Part shown: one piece after another, positions 6,415 to 12,012 of the stretch | How positions within the stretch are numbered: position 1 is the stretch's first letter | Layout: every line of letters starts with the position of its first letter | From: Planctomycetota bacterium | GTDB taxonomy: Bacteria > Planctomycetota > MHYJ01 > JACPRB01 | NCBI GenBank assembly: GCA_023261405.1 | Contig: JAHFOZ010000072.1 | Location: forward strand, 1-14,861 | Direction of reading: 5' to 3' | Length of the DNA stretch: 14,861 bases | Notes under the pieces: model-generated | What the model saw: only the letters and a program-made list of their open reading frames with translations | Database searches by the model: none | What the model was told of the DNA's origin: nothing | Program-made: the position numbers and the translations under genes

Positions 6415-6443
6415 TTGACTTGCCCCGACCCCTCCCTTAGACT
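6415..6443 (+). promoter_or_regulatory. Sigma70-type promoter of the glmU-dnaB operon
   Basis: TTGACT (6415-6420; 5 of 6) is separated by 17 bp from TAGACT (6438-6443; 4 of 6). This gives a start near 6450 and a leader of about 105 nt. The -10 context CTTAGACT closely matches the CTTAGAAT of the PA14-protein promoter at 2796-2803, suggesting the same housekeeping sigma factor. Confidence 0.6.
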
Positions 6444-6485
6444 CCCCCTCGCTTAGGTAGTAACCACCTGCCTGCGCGGGCGCCG

Positions 6486-6508
6486 GGTGATAGCGGCGGC
6501 CGATTACC
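6486..6508 (+). promoter_or_regulatory. Hairpin in the glmU leader
   Basis: GGTGAT (6486-6491) pairs with ATTACC (6503-6508), with one G-U pair. Inside it CGG (6494-6496) pairs with CCG (6500-6502). The structure lies upstream of both candidate glmU starts and could affect translation or attenuation of the operon. It matches no riboswitch or ribosomal-protein leader that I recognise. Confidence 0.3.
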
Positions 6509-6554
6509 GCGGCGGGTACCGGGAGTTGTGCGAATCTCAAGCAGGGGTCTTGGA

Positions 6555-7910
6555 GTGTCGCTCGACAACGTCAAAGCGGTGGTCCTGGCGGCCGGCAAGG
6601 GCGTCCGGATGAAGTCCGAACGCGCCAAGGTCCTCCATGAGGTCCTCGGCCGGCCCGTGCTCGACTACGTCCTCCGCAACCTCCGGGAGGCAGGGGTGGA
6701 GGACATCGTCGTCATCGTGGGCCACCAGGCCGACCAGGTCCGCAAGGCCGCCGCGGGCTGCAGGTTCATCGAACAGGGAGAGCAGAAGGGCACCGGCCAC
6801 GCCCTGGCTCAGGCCGAGGCGGCCCTCCAGGGGTTCGCGGGCGACCTCTTCGTGCTCGCCGGCGACGCCCCCCTCGTGGGGCCCAAGACGCTCCTCCGCC
6901 TGCTCGAGGAGCACCGGCTCAACCATCGCGACGCCACCTTCCTTTCCGCCTGCCTGGACGACCCCAGCGGCTACGGCCGCGTGGTCCGCGACCGCGCCGG
7001 CGGGAAGTTCCTCCGCTTCGCGGAAGAGGTGGACGCCACCCCCGAGGAGAAGAACATCCCCGAATCGAACTCCGGCGAATACGTCTTCCGCGCCCCGGCC
7101 GTCTTCGAGGCCCTCCGGAAGGTGAAGCCCGACAACAAGAAGGGCGAGCTCTACCTCACGGACGCCCTCGCGGTCCTGGTGGCGGGCGGGAGGACCGTGG
7201 ACGCCTGCCGCTCGCTCAACCCGAATGAGATTTACGGCATCAACTCGCGGCGCGACCTCGTGGCCGCGACCAACTTCCTCCGCTGGCGCGTCCTGGAGCG
7301 CCACATGGACCTGGGCGTCACGATCGTCGACCCCTCGACGACCTTCATCGAGGAGGACGTCACGATCGGGGCGGACACGGTGATCCAGCCGTTCACGGTC
7401 ATCCGCCGCGGGGTGACGATCGGGAGCCGCTGCGAGGTGGGCCCCTTCGCCCAGCTGCGCGCCGGCACCGTGCTCGAGGACGAGGCGGAGATCGGGAATT
7501 TCGTCGAGGTGAAGAAGACCCGGGTGGGGATGCACTCCAAGGCGAAGCACCTGAGCTACCTGGGCGACGCCGTCCTGGGCGCCCACGTCAACATCGGCGC
7601 CGGGACCATCACCGCCAACTACGACGGGGTCGGGAAGCACCAGACTATAGTGGAGGACGGGGTCCACACGGGCTCGAACACCGTCCTGGTCGCCCCGGTC
7701 CGGGTGGGGAAGGGCGCGACGACGGGCGCGGGGGCCGTGGTGCTGCGCGGGGAGGTGCCCGCGGGGGCAACCGTGGTGGGCGTGCCCGCCCGGCCGCTGG
7801 CGAGGAAGAAGCCGCCAGCCCTCCGTAGCTCAAGCGCCGGAGGAGCGAAGGAGGGGCCATCCTCCAACGGGGCGCGGCCCCGCCGCAAGGTCAAGGGGGG
7901 GCGGCGATGA
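6555..7910 (+). CDS. glmU: Bifunctional GlmU: glucosamine-1-phosphate acetyltransferase / GlcNAc-1-phosphate uridylyltransferase
   Basis: GlmU makes UDP-GlcNAc for peptidoglycan and envelope glycans in the cytoplasm. The N-terminal pyrophosphorylase domain (to about 230) shows 'VVLAAGKGVRM' (residues 9-19), 'GTGHALAQ', 'AGDAPLV', 'GYGRVVRD', 'KKGELYLTD' and 'INSRRDL'. The left-handed beta-helix acetyltransferase domain shows the hexapeptide repeats, 'AQLRAGTVL', 'FVEVKKT', 'HLSYLGDA' with the catalytic His, 'GAGTITANYDG' and the closing 'VVGVPARPL'. A basic tail of about 35 residues follows. I chose GTG 6555 (451 aa) because AGGGG lies 7 nt upstream and the N-terminus then fits the usual length. 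GTG 6528 would add 9 residues, but its GGGAG is only 2 nt away. The stop overlaps prs by 4 nt (ATGA), indicating translational coupling. It is the first gene of the housekeeping operon. Confidence 0.95.
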   Translation: MSLDNVKAVVLAAGKGVRMKSERAKVLHEVLGRPVLDYVLRNLREAGVEDIVVIVGHQADQVRKAAAGCRFIEQGEQKGTGHALAQAEAALQGFAGDLFVLAGDAPLVGPKTLLRLLEEHRLNHRDATFLSACLDDPSGYGRVVRDRAGGKFLRFAEEVDATPEEKNIPESNSGEYVFRAPAVFEALRKVKPDNKKGELYLTDALAVLVAGGRTVDACRSLNPNEIYGINSRRDLVAATNFLRWRVLERHMDLGVTIVDPSTTFIEEDVTIGADTVIQPFTVIRRGVTIGSRCEVGPFAQLRAGTVLEDEAEIGNFVEVKKTRVGMHSKAKHLSYLGDAVLGAHVNIGAGTITANYDGVGKHQTIVEDGVHTGSNTVLVAPVRVGKGATTGAGAVVLRGEVPAGATVVGVPARPLARKKPPALRSSSAGGAKEGPSSNGARPRRKVKGGRR

Positions 7911-8842
7911 AGAACGCCTTCGGGATCTTCACCGGCACGGCGCATCCGGCGCTCGCGAAGGGCGTGTGCGACTCGCTCGGCATCTCCCTGGGGAGGACGG
8001 AGATCACCCGCTTCCCCGACGGCGAGATCGACCTCAAGGTCCTCGAGGACGTCCGCGGCGGCGACGTGTACGTGGTGCAGCCCACCTGCCCGCCGGTGAA
8101 CGAGAACCTGATGGAACTCCTCATCCTCATCGACTGCCTCCGCCGCGCCAGCGCGGAGCGGATCACCGCGGTGATCCCGTACTACGGCTACGCGCGGCAG
8201 GACCGCAAGGCGGAGGCCCGCGTCCCCATCAGCGCGAAGCTCGTGGCGAACCTCGTCACCGCGGCGGGGGCTCACCGGGCGCTCTCCGTGGACCTCCACG
8301 CGCCGCAGATCCAGGGCTTCTTCGACATCCCCATGGACCACCTCTACGCGGCGCCGGTGCTCATGGAGTACTTCAAACAGCTCAAGCTCCCGGACCTCAC
8401 CGTGGTCTCGCCCGACGTGGGCGGGATCAAGATGGCGCGCGCGTACGCCAAGCGCCTGGGGGCGGACCTGGCGATCTGCGACAAGCGCCGCAGCGGACCC
8501 ACCGAGATCGAGATGATGCACGTGATCGGCGAGGTGGGGGGGCGGAACGTCGTGCTCGTGGACGACATGATCTCCACCGGCACCTCGATCAGCGAGGCGG
8601 CGCGCGCCTGCCGGAAGAACGGCGCGAAGGACATCTACATCTGCGCGACCCACGCGGTCCTCTCGGGCAAGGCGGTGGAGAAACTCCAGAAGGCGCCGCT
8701 CAAGGAGATCGTGGTCACGGACACCATCCCGCTCGACGGGAAGGAGTTCCACAACCTGCGGGTGCTTTCCATCGCCAAGCTGCTGGGCGAGGCCATCCGC
8801 AGGATCCACCACTCGGAATCCATCAGCAGCCTGTTCCAGTAA
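7907..8842 (+). CDS. prs: Ribose-phosphate pyrophosphokinase (PRPP synthetase)
   Basis: Prs transfers pyrophosphate from ATP to ribose 5-phosphate, giving PRPP for purine, pyrimidine, NAD, His and Trp synthesis. At 311 residues it is the standard class I length. Visible motifs are 'RFPDGE' (about 35-40), the catalytic and ATP-binding 'YARQDRK' (95-101), the metal/PRPP-synthetase signature 'VDLHAPQIQGFFD' (128-140), the flexible-loop 'DKRRSG' (192-197), the PRPP-binding loop 'VVLVDDMISTGTS' (215-227) and the conserved C-terminal 'SISSLF'. The start overlaps the glmU stop (ATGA). The glmU-prs pairing is common in bacteria and joins two precursor-supply steps. Nothing is unusual in the active site. 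Confidence 0.97.
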   Translation: MKNAFGIFTGTAHPALAKGVCDSLGISLGRTEITRFPDGEIDLKVLEDVRGGDVYVVQPTCPPVNENLMELLILIDCLRRASAERITAVIPYYGYARQDRKAEARVPISAKLVANLVTAAGAHRALSVDLHAPQIQGFFDIPMDHLYAAPVLMEYFKQLKLPDLTVVSPDVGGIKMARAYAKRLGADLAICDKRRSGPTEIEMMHVIGEVGGRNVVLVDDMISTGTSISEAARACRKNGAKDIYICATHAVLSGKAVEKLQKAPLKEIVVTDTIPLDGKEFHNLRVLSIAKLLGEAIRRIHHSESISSLFQ

Positions 8843-8854
8843 CGGGAGAAAGCC

Positions 8855-9562
8855 ATGGCCGAACAGTTCAGCATCCAGGCGGAGAAGCGCGAGGCGCTCG
8901 GCACGCGCGTCTCGCGGCGCTACCGCAAGGCGGGGAAGGTGCCGGCGGTGCTCGCGCAGAAGGGCGCCGAGCCGCTCCACCTTCTGATCGATGCCAAGGA
9001 GTTCGCGCGCCTCGTGAAGAAGCACGCGCGCATCGTCACCCTCGCCCACCCGGCGGGGAGCGACAAGGTGTTCATCAAGGAGGTCCAGTACGACCACCTG
9101 GACGAGCACGCCATCCACGTGGACTTCACGAAGATCGCGATGGACGAGCTGCTCACTCTCGACGTCCCGCTCCTCCTGAAGGGCAAGCCGGTCGGCGTCG
9201 TCGAGGAGGGCGGCGTGCTCGACCAGTACATCAAGGTCCTCAAGATCCAGTGCCTCCCGGATGCCATCCCCGACCACATCGAGCAGGACGTGACGGGGCT
9301 CAAGAAGGACGTGAAGTTCTGCATCAAGGACCTCCGCCTGCCCGCGGGCGTCAAGGCGCTCCACGACGCGGAGCTCGTCCTGGCGATCGTGCAGGAGCAC
9401 AAGCTCGAGGAGGTCGCGCCCGCCGTGGTGGCGCCCGGCCCGCTCGAGCCGGAAGTCATCAAGAAGGAGAAGGATGAGGAGGCCCCCGAGGGCGCCGAGA
9501 AGAAGCCCGAGGCGGGGAAGAAGGAAGCCGCCCCCGAGAAGAAAGAGAAGGAGAAGAAGTAG
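8855..9562 (+). CDS. rplY: Ribosomal protein bL25, CTC/TL5 form with charged C-terminal tail
   Basis: This protein binds 5S rRNA in the large subunit. The N-terminal L25 domain (about 1-95) has 'REALGTRVSRRYRKAGKVPAVL' and 'QYDHLDEHAIHVDF'. The C-terminal TL5/CTC domain (about 96-190) has 'GVVEEGGVLDQYIKVL' and 'CLPDAIPDHIEQDVTGL'. From about residue 190 a low-complexity tail rich in Glu, Lys, Pro and Ala ends 'KKEKEKK', bringing the total to 235 residues, somewhat long for the CTC form. The ATG has GGGAGA just upstream and sits 12 nt after the prs stop. The prs-rplY-pth order is a conserved bacterial arrangement. Confidence 0.95.
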   Translation: MAEQFSIQAEKREALGTRVSRRYRKAGKVPAVLAQKGAEPLHLLIDAKEFARLVKKHARIVTLAHPAGSDKVFIKEVQYDHLDEHAIHVDFTKIAMDELLTLDVPLLLKGKPVGVVEEGGVLDQYIKVLKIQCLPDAIPDHIEQDVTGLKKDVKFCIKDLRLPAGVKALHDAELVLAIVQEHKLEEVAPAVVAPGPLEPEVIKKEKDEEAPEGAEKKPEAGKKEAAPEKKEKEKK

Positions 9563-9567
9563 CCGGC

Positions 9568-9584
9568 CCCGTCACCGGGACGGG
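9568..9584 (+). promoter_or_regulatory. Small hairpin before pth
   Basis: CCCGTC (9568-9573) and GACGGG (9579-9584) form a perfect 6-bp stem around a 5-nt loop in the rplY-pth gap, 2 nt before the pth GGAGG site. There is no T-tract, so it is not a classical terminator. It could modulate pth translation or stabilise an mRNA end. Confidence 0.3.
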
Positions 9585-9597
9585 ACGGAGGCGATAG

Positions 9598-10182
9598 ATG
9601 AACGTGGTGCTCGGGATCGGGAATCCCGACGAGAAGTATGCCGCGACGCGGCACAACGTCGGCTGGATGACGGTCGACCTGCTCTCTGGAAAGATGGACC
9701 GGAAGTTCCGCAAGGCCGGGTTCGAGTTCTGGGCCGCGGAGGGGCGGCTGGGCCGCCACGAGGTGGCGTTGGTGAAGACGTGGACGTACGTGAACGAGAC
9801 CGGCCGCGTGATCCCGGAGCTCCGCAAGCGCTTCGGGGAGGAGATCATGGTCGTCTGCGACGACGTGAACCTCCCCCTGGGGGCCGTGCGGATCCGCGAG
9901 AAGGGCTCCAGCGGCGGCCACAACGGCCTGAAGTCGGTCGAGGCGGCGCTGGGGCACTCGGATTATCCGCGCCTCAGGATCGGCGTGGGGGGCGGGAGGC
10001 CCGACGTGACCTGGGTGCTCGGGCGGTTCGCGAAGGAGGAGCGCCCCGTGCTCGAGGAGACGCTCGAGTGGGGCTGCGGGGCCCTGCGGAGCTGGATGGA
10101 CGACGGGATCCAGAAGTGCATGACGAGGTTCAACCGTAAGCCCCCCTCCCCGGAAGGGAAGGGGGAGGCGAAGAAATCTTAG
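9598..10182 (+). CDS. pth: Peptidyl-tRNA hydrolase
   Basis: Pth recycles tRNA by hydrolysing prematurely released peptidyl-tRNA in the cytoplasm. At 194 residues it is of normal length. The signature 'GIGNPDEKYAATRHNVGW' (6-23) holds N9 and the catalytic H19. D88 in 'CDDVNLPLG' and H108-N109 in 'SSGGHNGLKS' match the other catalytic and substrate-binding residues. The usual 'KPxTFMNxSG' segment reads 'KTWTYVNETG' here (60-69): the key Asn (N66) is kept, but the preceding Met is Val and the Pro is Thr. A Pro/Lys/Glu tail ends the protein. A GGAGG (9587-9591) lies 6 nt before the ATG. It sits between rplY and rpsF with short gaps, in the same operon. Confidence 0.96.
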   Translation: MNVVLGIGNPDEKYAATRHNVGWMTVDLLSGKMDRKFRKAGFEFWAAEGRLGRHEVALVKTWTYVNETGRVIPELRKRFGEEIMVVCDDVNLPLGAVRIREKGSSGGHNGLKSVEAALGHSDYPRLRIGVGGGRPDVTWVLGRFAKEERPVLEETLEWGCGALRSWMDDGIQKCMTRFNRKPPSPEGKGEAKKS

Positions 10183-10200
10183 CGAAGGAGGATTTCAGAG

Positions 10201-10644
10201 GTGAAAACGTACGAGGGGATGTTGCTGGTCGACCCCACGATCGCGGCCAAGGAGTGGAATCGCGTGACGGAGGAGGTGGACCGGATCGCCAAGCGCCACG
10301 GCGCGGCGGTGCTCCAGGTGAACAAGTGGGGCGAGCGCAAGCTCACCTTCCCGGTGAGGAAGAGCGCGCGCGGCACCTACGTGCTGGCCTACCTGAGCGC
10401 GCCCGAGAAGGCGCTCGGTAAGATCAAGGCGGACCTGCAGCTCTCGGAGATCGTCTTCCGCAGCCTGCTCCTCACTCACGAGGGGGAGCTCCGGAGGGAT
10501 CCGCCCAAGGACTTCGAGACCGCCGGCCCGCTTCCGCCCCGGACCGACCGGCCGCCCTTCGGCGCCCGGCCCTGGGAGGACCGCGGGCCGCGGCCGCCCT
10601 TCGGAGGCGGCCTGGGCGGAGGCCCCCGCCCGATGGGAGGATAG
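10201..10644 (+). CDS. rpsF: Ribosomal protein bS6 with Pro/Arg/Gly-rich C-terminal extension
   Basis: bS6 binds the central domain of 16S rRNA as a heterodimer with bS18. The ferredoxin-like core occupies residues 1 to about 95: 'YEGMLLVDP', 'NKWGERKLTFPVRKSARGTYVLAYL', 'LQLSEIVFRSLLL'. Residues from about 98 to 147 are an extension rich in Pro, Arg and Gly, with two 'RPPFG' motifs, probably disordered and able to reach rRNA or other partners. Many bacterial bS6 proteins end near 95-110 residues or carry an acidic tail, so this extension is distinctive. The start is GTG, supported by AAGGAGG (10185-10191) at 9 nt. It lies 18 nt after pth and only 3 nt before the ssb ATG. Confidence 0.95.
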   Translation: MKTYEGMLLVDPTIAAKEWNRVTEEVDRIAKRHGAAVLQVNKWGERKLTFPVRKSARGTYVLAYLSAPEKALGKIKADLQLSEIVFRSLLLTHEGELRRDPPKDFETAGPLPPRTDRPPFGARPWEDRGPRPPFGGGLGGGPRPMGG

Positions 10645-10647
10645 GGT

Positions 10648-11094
10648 ATGCCGGCCAGCGTCAACAAGGTGATCCTCATCGGGAACCTGGTGCGCGATCC
10701 CGAGCTGCGCTACACGCCGCAGGGGGCGGCGGTCTGCGAGTTCGCGCTCGCCCTCAACCACTCGTACACGAGCAAGCAGTCGGGCCAGCGGGTGGAGGAG
10801 GTGTCGTACATCGACATCGTCGCGTGGGCGCGCACCGCGGAGATCTGCGCGGAGTACCTCAAGAAGGGCCGCCAGGTCTACGTGGAGGGCCGCCTGAAGC
10901 AGGATCGCTGGGATTCTCCGGAAGGCAAGAAGATGAGCAAGGTCCGCGTCACCGCGGAGAACGTCCAGTTCCTGGGCGCCAAGCCCCAGGGGACGGGCGG
11001 GGGGGGCGGGGGGGGCGGGGGCCAGGACGCGCCCCCGGCGCCCGAGGGCGCGGCCGAGGAGCCGCCTCCGCCGGGCGAGGACATCCCGTTCTAA
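10648..11094 (+). CDS. ssb: Single-stranded DNA-binding protein (main SSB with DIPF tip)
   Basis: This is the replicative SSB, which coats ssDNA as an oligomer and recruits partner proteins through its C-terminal tip. The OB-fold covers residues 1 to about 110: 'NKVILIGNLVRDPELRYTP', 'VSYIDIVAWARTAEICAEYLKKGRQVYVEGRL', 'VRVTAENVQFLG'. A poly-Gly linker then leads to a Pro/Glu-rich segment ending in the canonical tip 'GEDIPF'. The total is 148 residues, a short linker compared with many SSBs. Its position rpsF-ssb-rpsR is the classic housekeeping location. GGGAGG (10635-10640) lies inside the end of rpsF, giving translational coupling. The poly-Gly linker is encoded by a dense G-run tract (10989-11021). 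Confidence 0.97.
   Translation: MPASVNKVILIGNLVRDPELRYTPQGAAVCEFALALNHSYTSKQSGQRVEEVSYIDIVAWARTAEICAEYLKKGRQVYVEGRLKQDRWDSPEGKKMSKVRVTAENVQFLGAKPQGTGGGGGGGGGQDAPPAPEGAAEEPPPPGEDIPF
10989..11021 (+). repeat. G-run tract with G-quadruplex potential inside ssb
   Basis: Five G-runs of 4, 3, 8, 8 and 5 bases lie in 33 bases of the coding strand, separated by 1-2 bases. They encode the poly-Gly linker of SSB. Four or more runs of at least three G with such short loops satisfy the usual G-quadruplex pattern, in both the mRNA and the non-template DNA strand. Confidence 0.7.
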
Positions 11095-11118
11095 ACACGA
11101 GTTGAAGAGGAGATATCG

Positions 11119-11412
11119 ATGCCGAGGATGGAACGCGACCGGGATCGCGATCGCGACCGCGACCGCGACGACCGCCGCAAGAAGTACACCAAGTTCCGCA
11201 AGGACAACCGGTGCCGCTTCTGCCGCGACAAGACGATGTACGTGGACTACAAGGAGATCCAGACGCTCTACAAGCTCTGCACCGGGCAGGGGAAGCTGTA
11301 CTCGCGCAAGCGCTCGGGGAACTGCGCGTTCCACCAGCGCAGCGCCACGCTCGCCATCAAGCGCGCGCGGTACATGGCCCTGATCCCGTACGTGGGCACG
11401 GGAAGTTTGTAA
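11119..11412 (+). CDS. rpsR: Ribosomal protein bS18, zinc-binding form with Arg-Asp repeat N-terminus
   Basis: bS18 pairs with bS6 in the 30S platform. It is 97 residues long. The core (about 30-97) has 'NRCRFC', 'VDYKEIQTLYKLCTGQGKLYSRKRSGNCAFHQRS' and 'AIKRARYMALIPYV'. C32, C35, C69 and H72 form a CxxC...CxxH set, consistent with the zinc-binding (C+) type. The N-terminus (residues 6-18) is an unusual Arg-Asp alternating repeat, encoded by near-perfect GAY-CGN hexanucleotide repeats at about 11134-11169. The ATG 11119 follows GAGGAG at 6 nt. A second in-frame ATG at 11128 would remove three residues but is less well placed. It is in the operon, 24 nt after ssb and 24 nt before rplI. Confidence 0.95.
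   Translation: MPRMERDRDRDRDRDRDDRRKKYTKFRKDNRCRFCRDKTMYVDYKEIQTLYKLCTGQGKLYSRKRSGNCAFHQRSATLAIKRARYMALIPYVGTGSL
11134..11169 (+). repeat. Hexanucleotide repeat coding for Arg-Asp pairs
   Basis: Six consecutive CGN-GAY codon pairs (CGCGAC, CGGGAT, CGCGAT, CGCGAC, CGCGAC, CGCGAC) encode (RD)6 at the bS18 N-terminus. Such a 6-bp unit can expand or contract in frame. Confidence 0.8.
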
Positions 11413-11436
11413 GGCAAAGGAAGGAACGAGGACCCC

Positions 11437-11973
11437 ATGAAAGTCATGCTCTGGCAGGACGTGGCCAAGGTTGGAAAGCGCGGCGACGTCGTGAACGTCA
11501 AGGACGGCTACTTCAGGAACTTCCTGCTTCCGCGCAAGCTCGCGCGCGAGGTGGTGAAGGGCCGCGAGGCCTCCCTCACCAAGGAGTTCGAGCTCGCCAA
11601 GCGGCGCGCCTCCAAGCAGGAGGCCGCGCTCGTGACGGGCGCGAAGGAGGTCGCCGAGAAGCTCTCGAAGGTCACCTCCGTGTCGGTCGAGGTGAACACC
11701 AACGAGGAGGGGCACCTCTACGGCGCCGTGACCCCCTCCATGATCGCCGACGCGCTCCGCGACCAGGGCCTCAAGGTCGAGCCCAAGTCGGTCGAGATCG
11801 CCGAGCCCATCAAGCAGGTGGGCACCTACGAGGTCGTCGTGAACCTCCACCGCGAGGTCCAGCCGAAGGTCAAGGTGTGGGTGCTCTCCACCAAGGCCGT
11901 CAAGGTCGAGGGGACGAAGTCGGCCGAGGCGAAGCCGGGAGAGAGAAAGCCCGACGCGCCCCCCCCATCGTAG
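11437..11973 (+). CDS. rplI: Ribosomal protein bL9
   Basis: bL9 is an elongated large-subunit protein that binds 23S rRNA near the L1 stalk. The N-terminal domain carries the family signature 'VGKRGDVVNVKDGYFRNFLLPRKLA' region (residues about 12-36, with G13, G16, G24, N28 and P32 type positions). The long connecting helix ('EASLTKEFELAKRRASKQEAAL...') leads to the C-terminal domain ('LYGAVTPSMIADAL', 'VGTYEVVVNLHREVQPKVKVWV'). About 20 low-complexity residues ('AEAKPGERKPDAPPPS') extend the usual ~150-residue form to 178. The ATG follows GAGG at 5 nt. It lies 24 nt after rpsR and 39 nt before dnaB. Confidence 0.96.
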   Translation: MKVMLWQDVAKVGKRGDVVNVKDGYFRNFLLPRKLAREVVKGREASLTKEFELAKRRASKQEAALVTGAKEVAEKLSKVTSVSVEVNTNEEGHLYGAVTPSMIADALRDQGLKVEPKSVEIAEPIKQVGTYEVVVNLHREVQPKVKVWVLSTKAVKVEGTKSAEAKPGERKPDAPPPS

Positions 11974-12012
11974 GGTAGAATCGTCCGTCGGGTTTTCAGA
12001 GGGAGGGGAACC

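Larger units (their letters stand above)
6254..6554. other. Intergenic region between the short SSB gene and glmU
   Basis: These 301 bp hold no convincing gene. They contain a GC-rich inverted repeat at 6330-6357, a sigma70-type promoter at 6415-6443 and a GC-rich transcribed leader with a hairpin at 6486-6508. Confidence 0.6.

Noticed and set aside
7619..9400. A minus-strand frame of about 593 codons opposite glmU, prs and rplY
   Set aside because: Same GC-driven antisense effect. The opposite strand encodes proteins with intact family motifs throughout.
11976..11981. TAGAAT before dnaB as a possible -10 element
   Set aside because: There is no -35-like sequence 16-18 bp upstream. The gene follows rplI by 39 nt and is explained by the operon.
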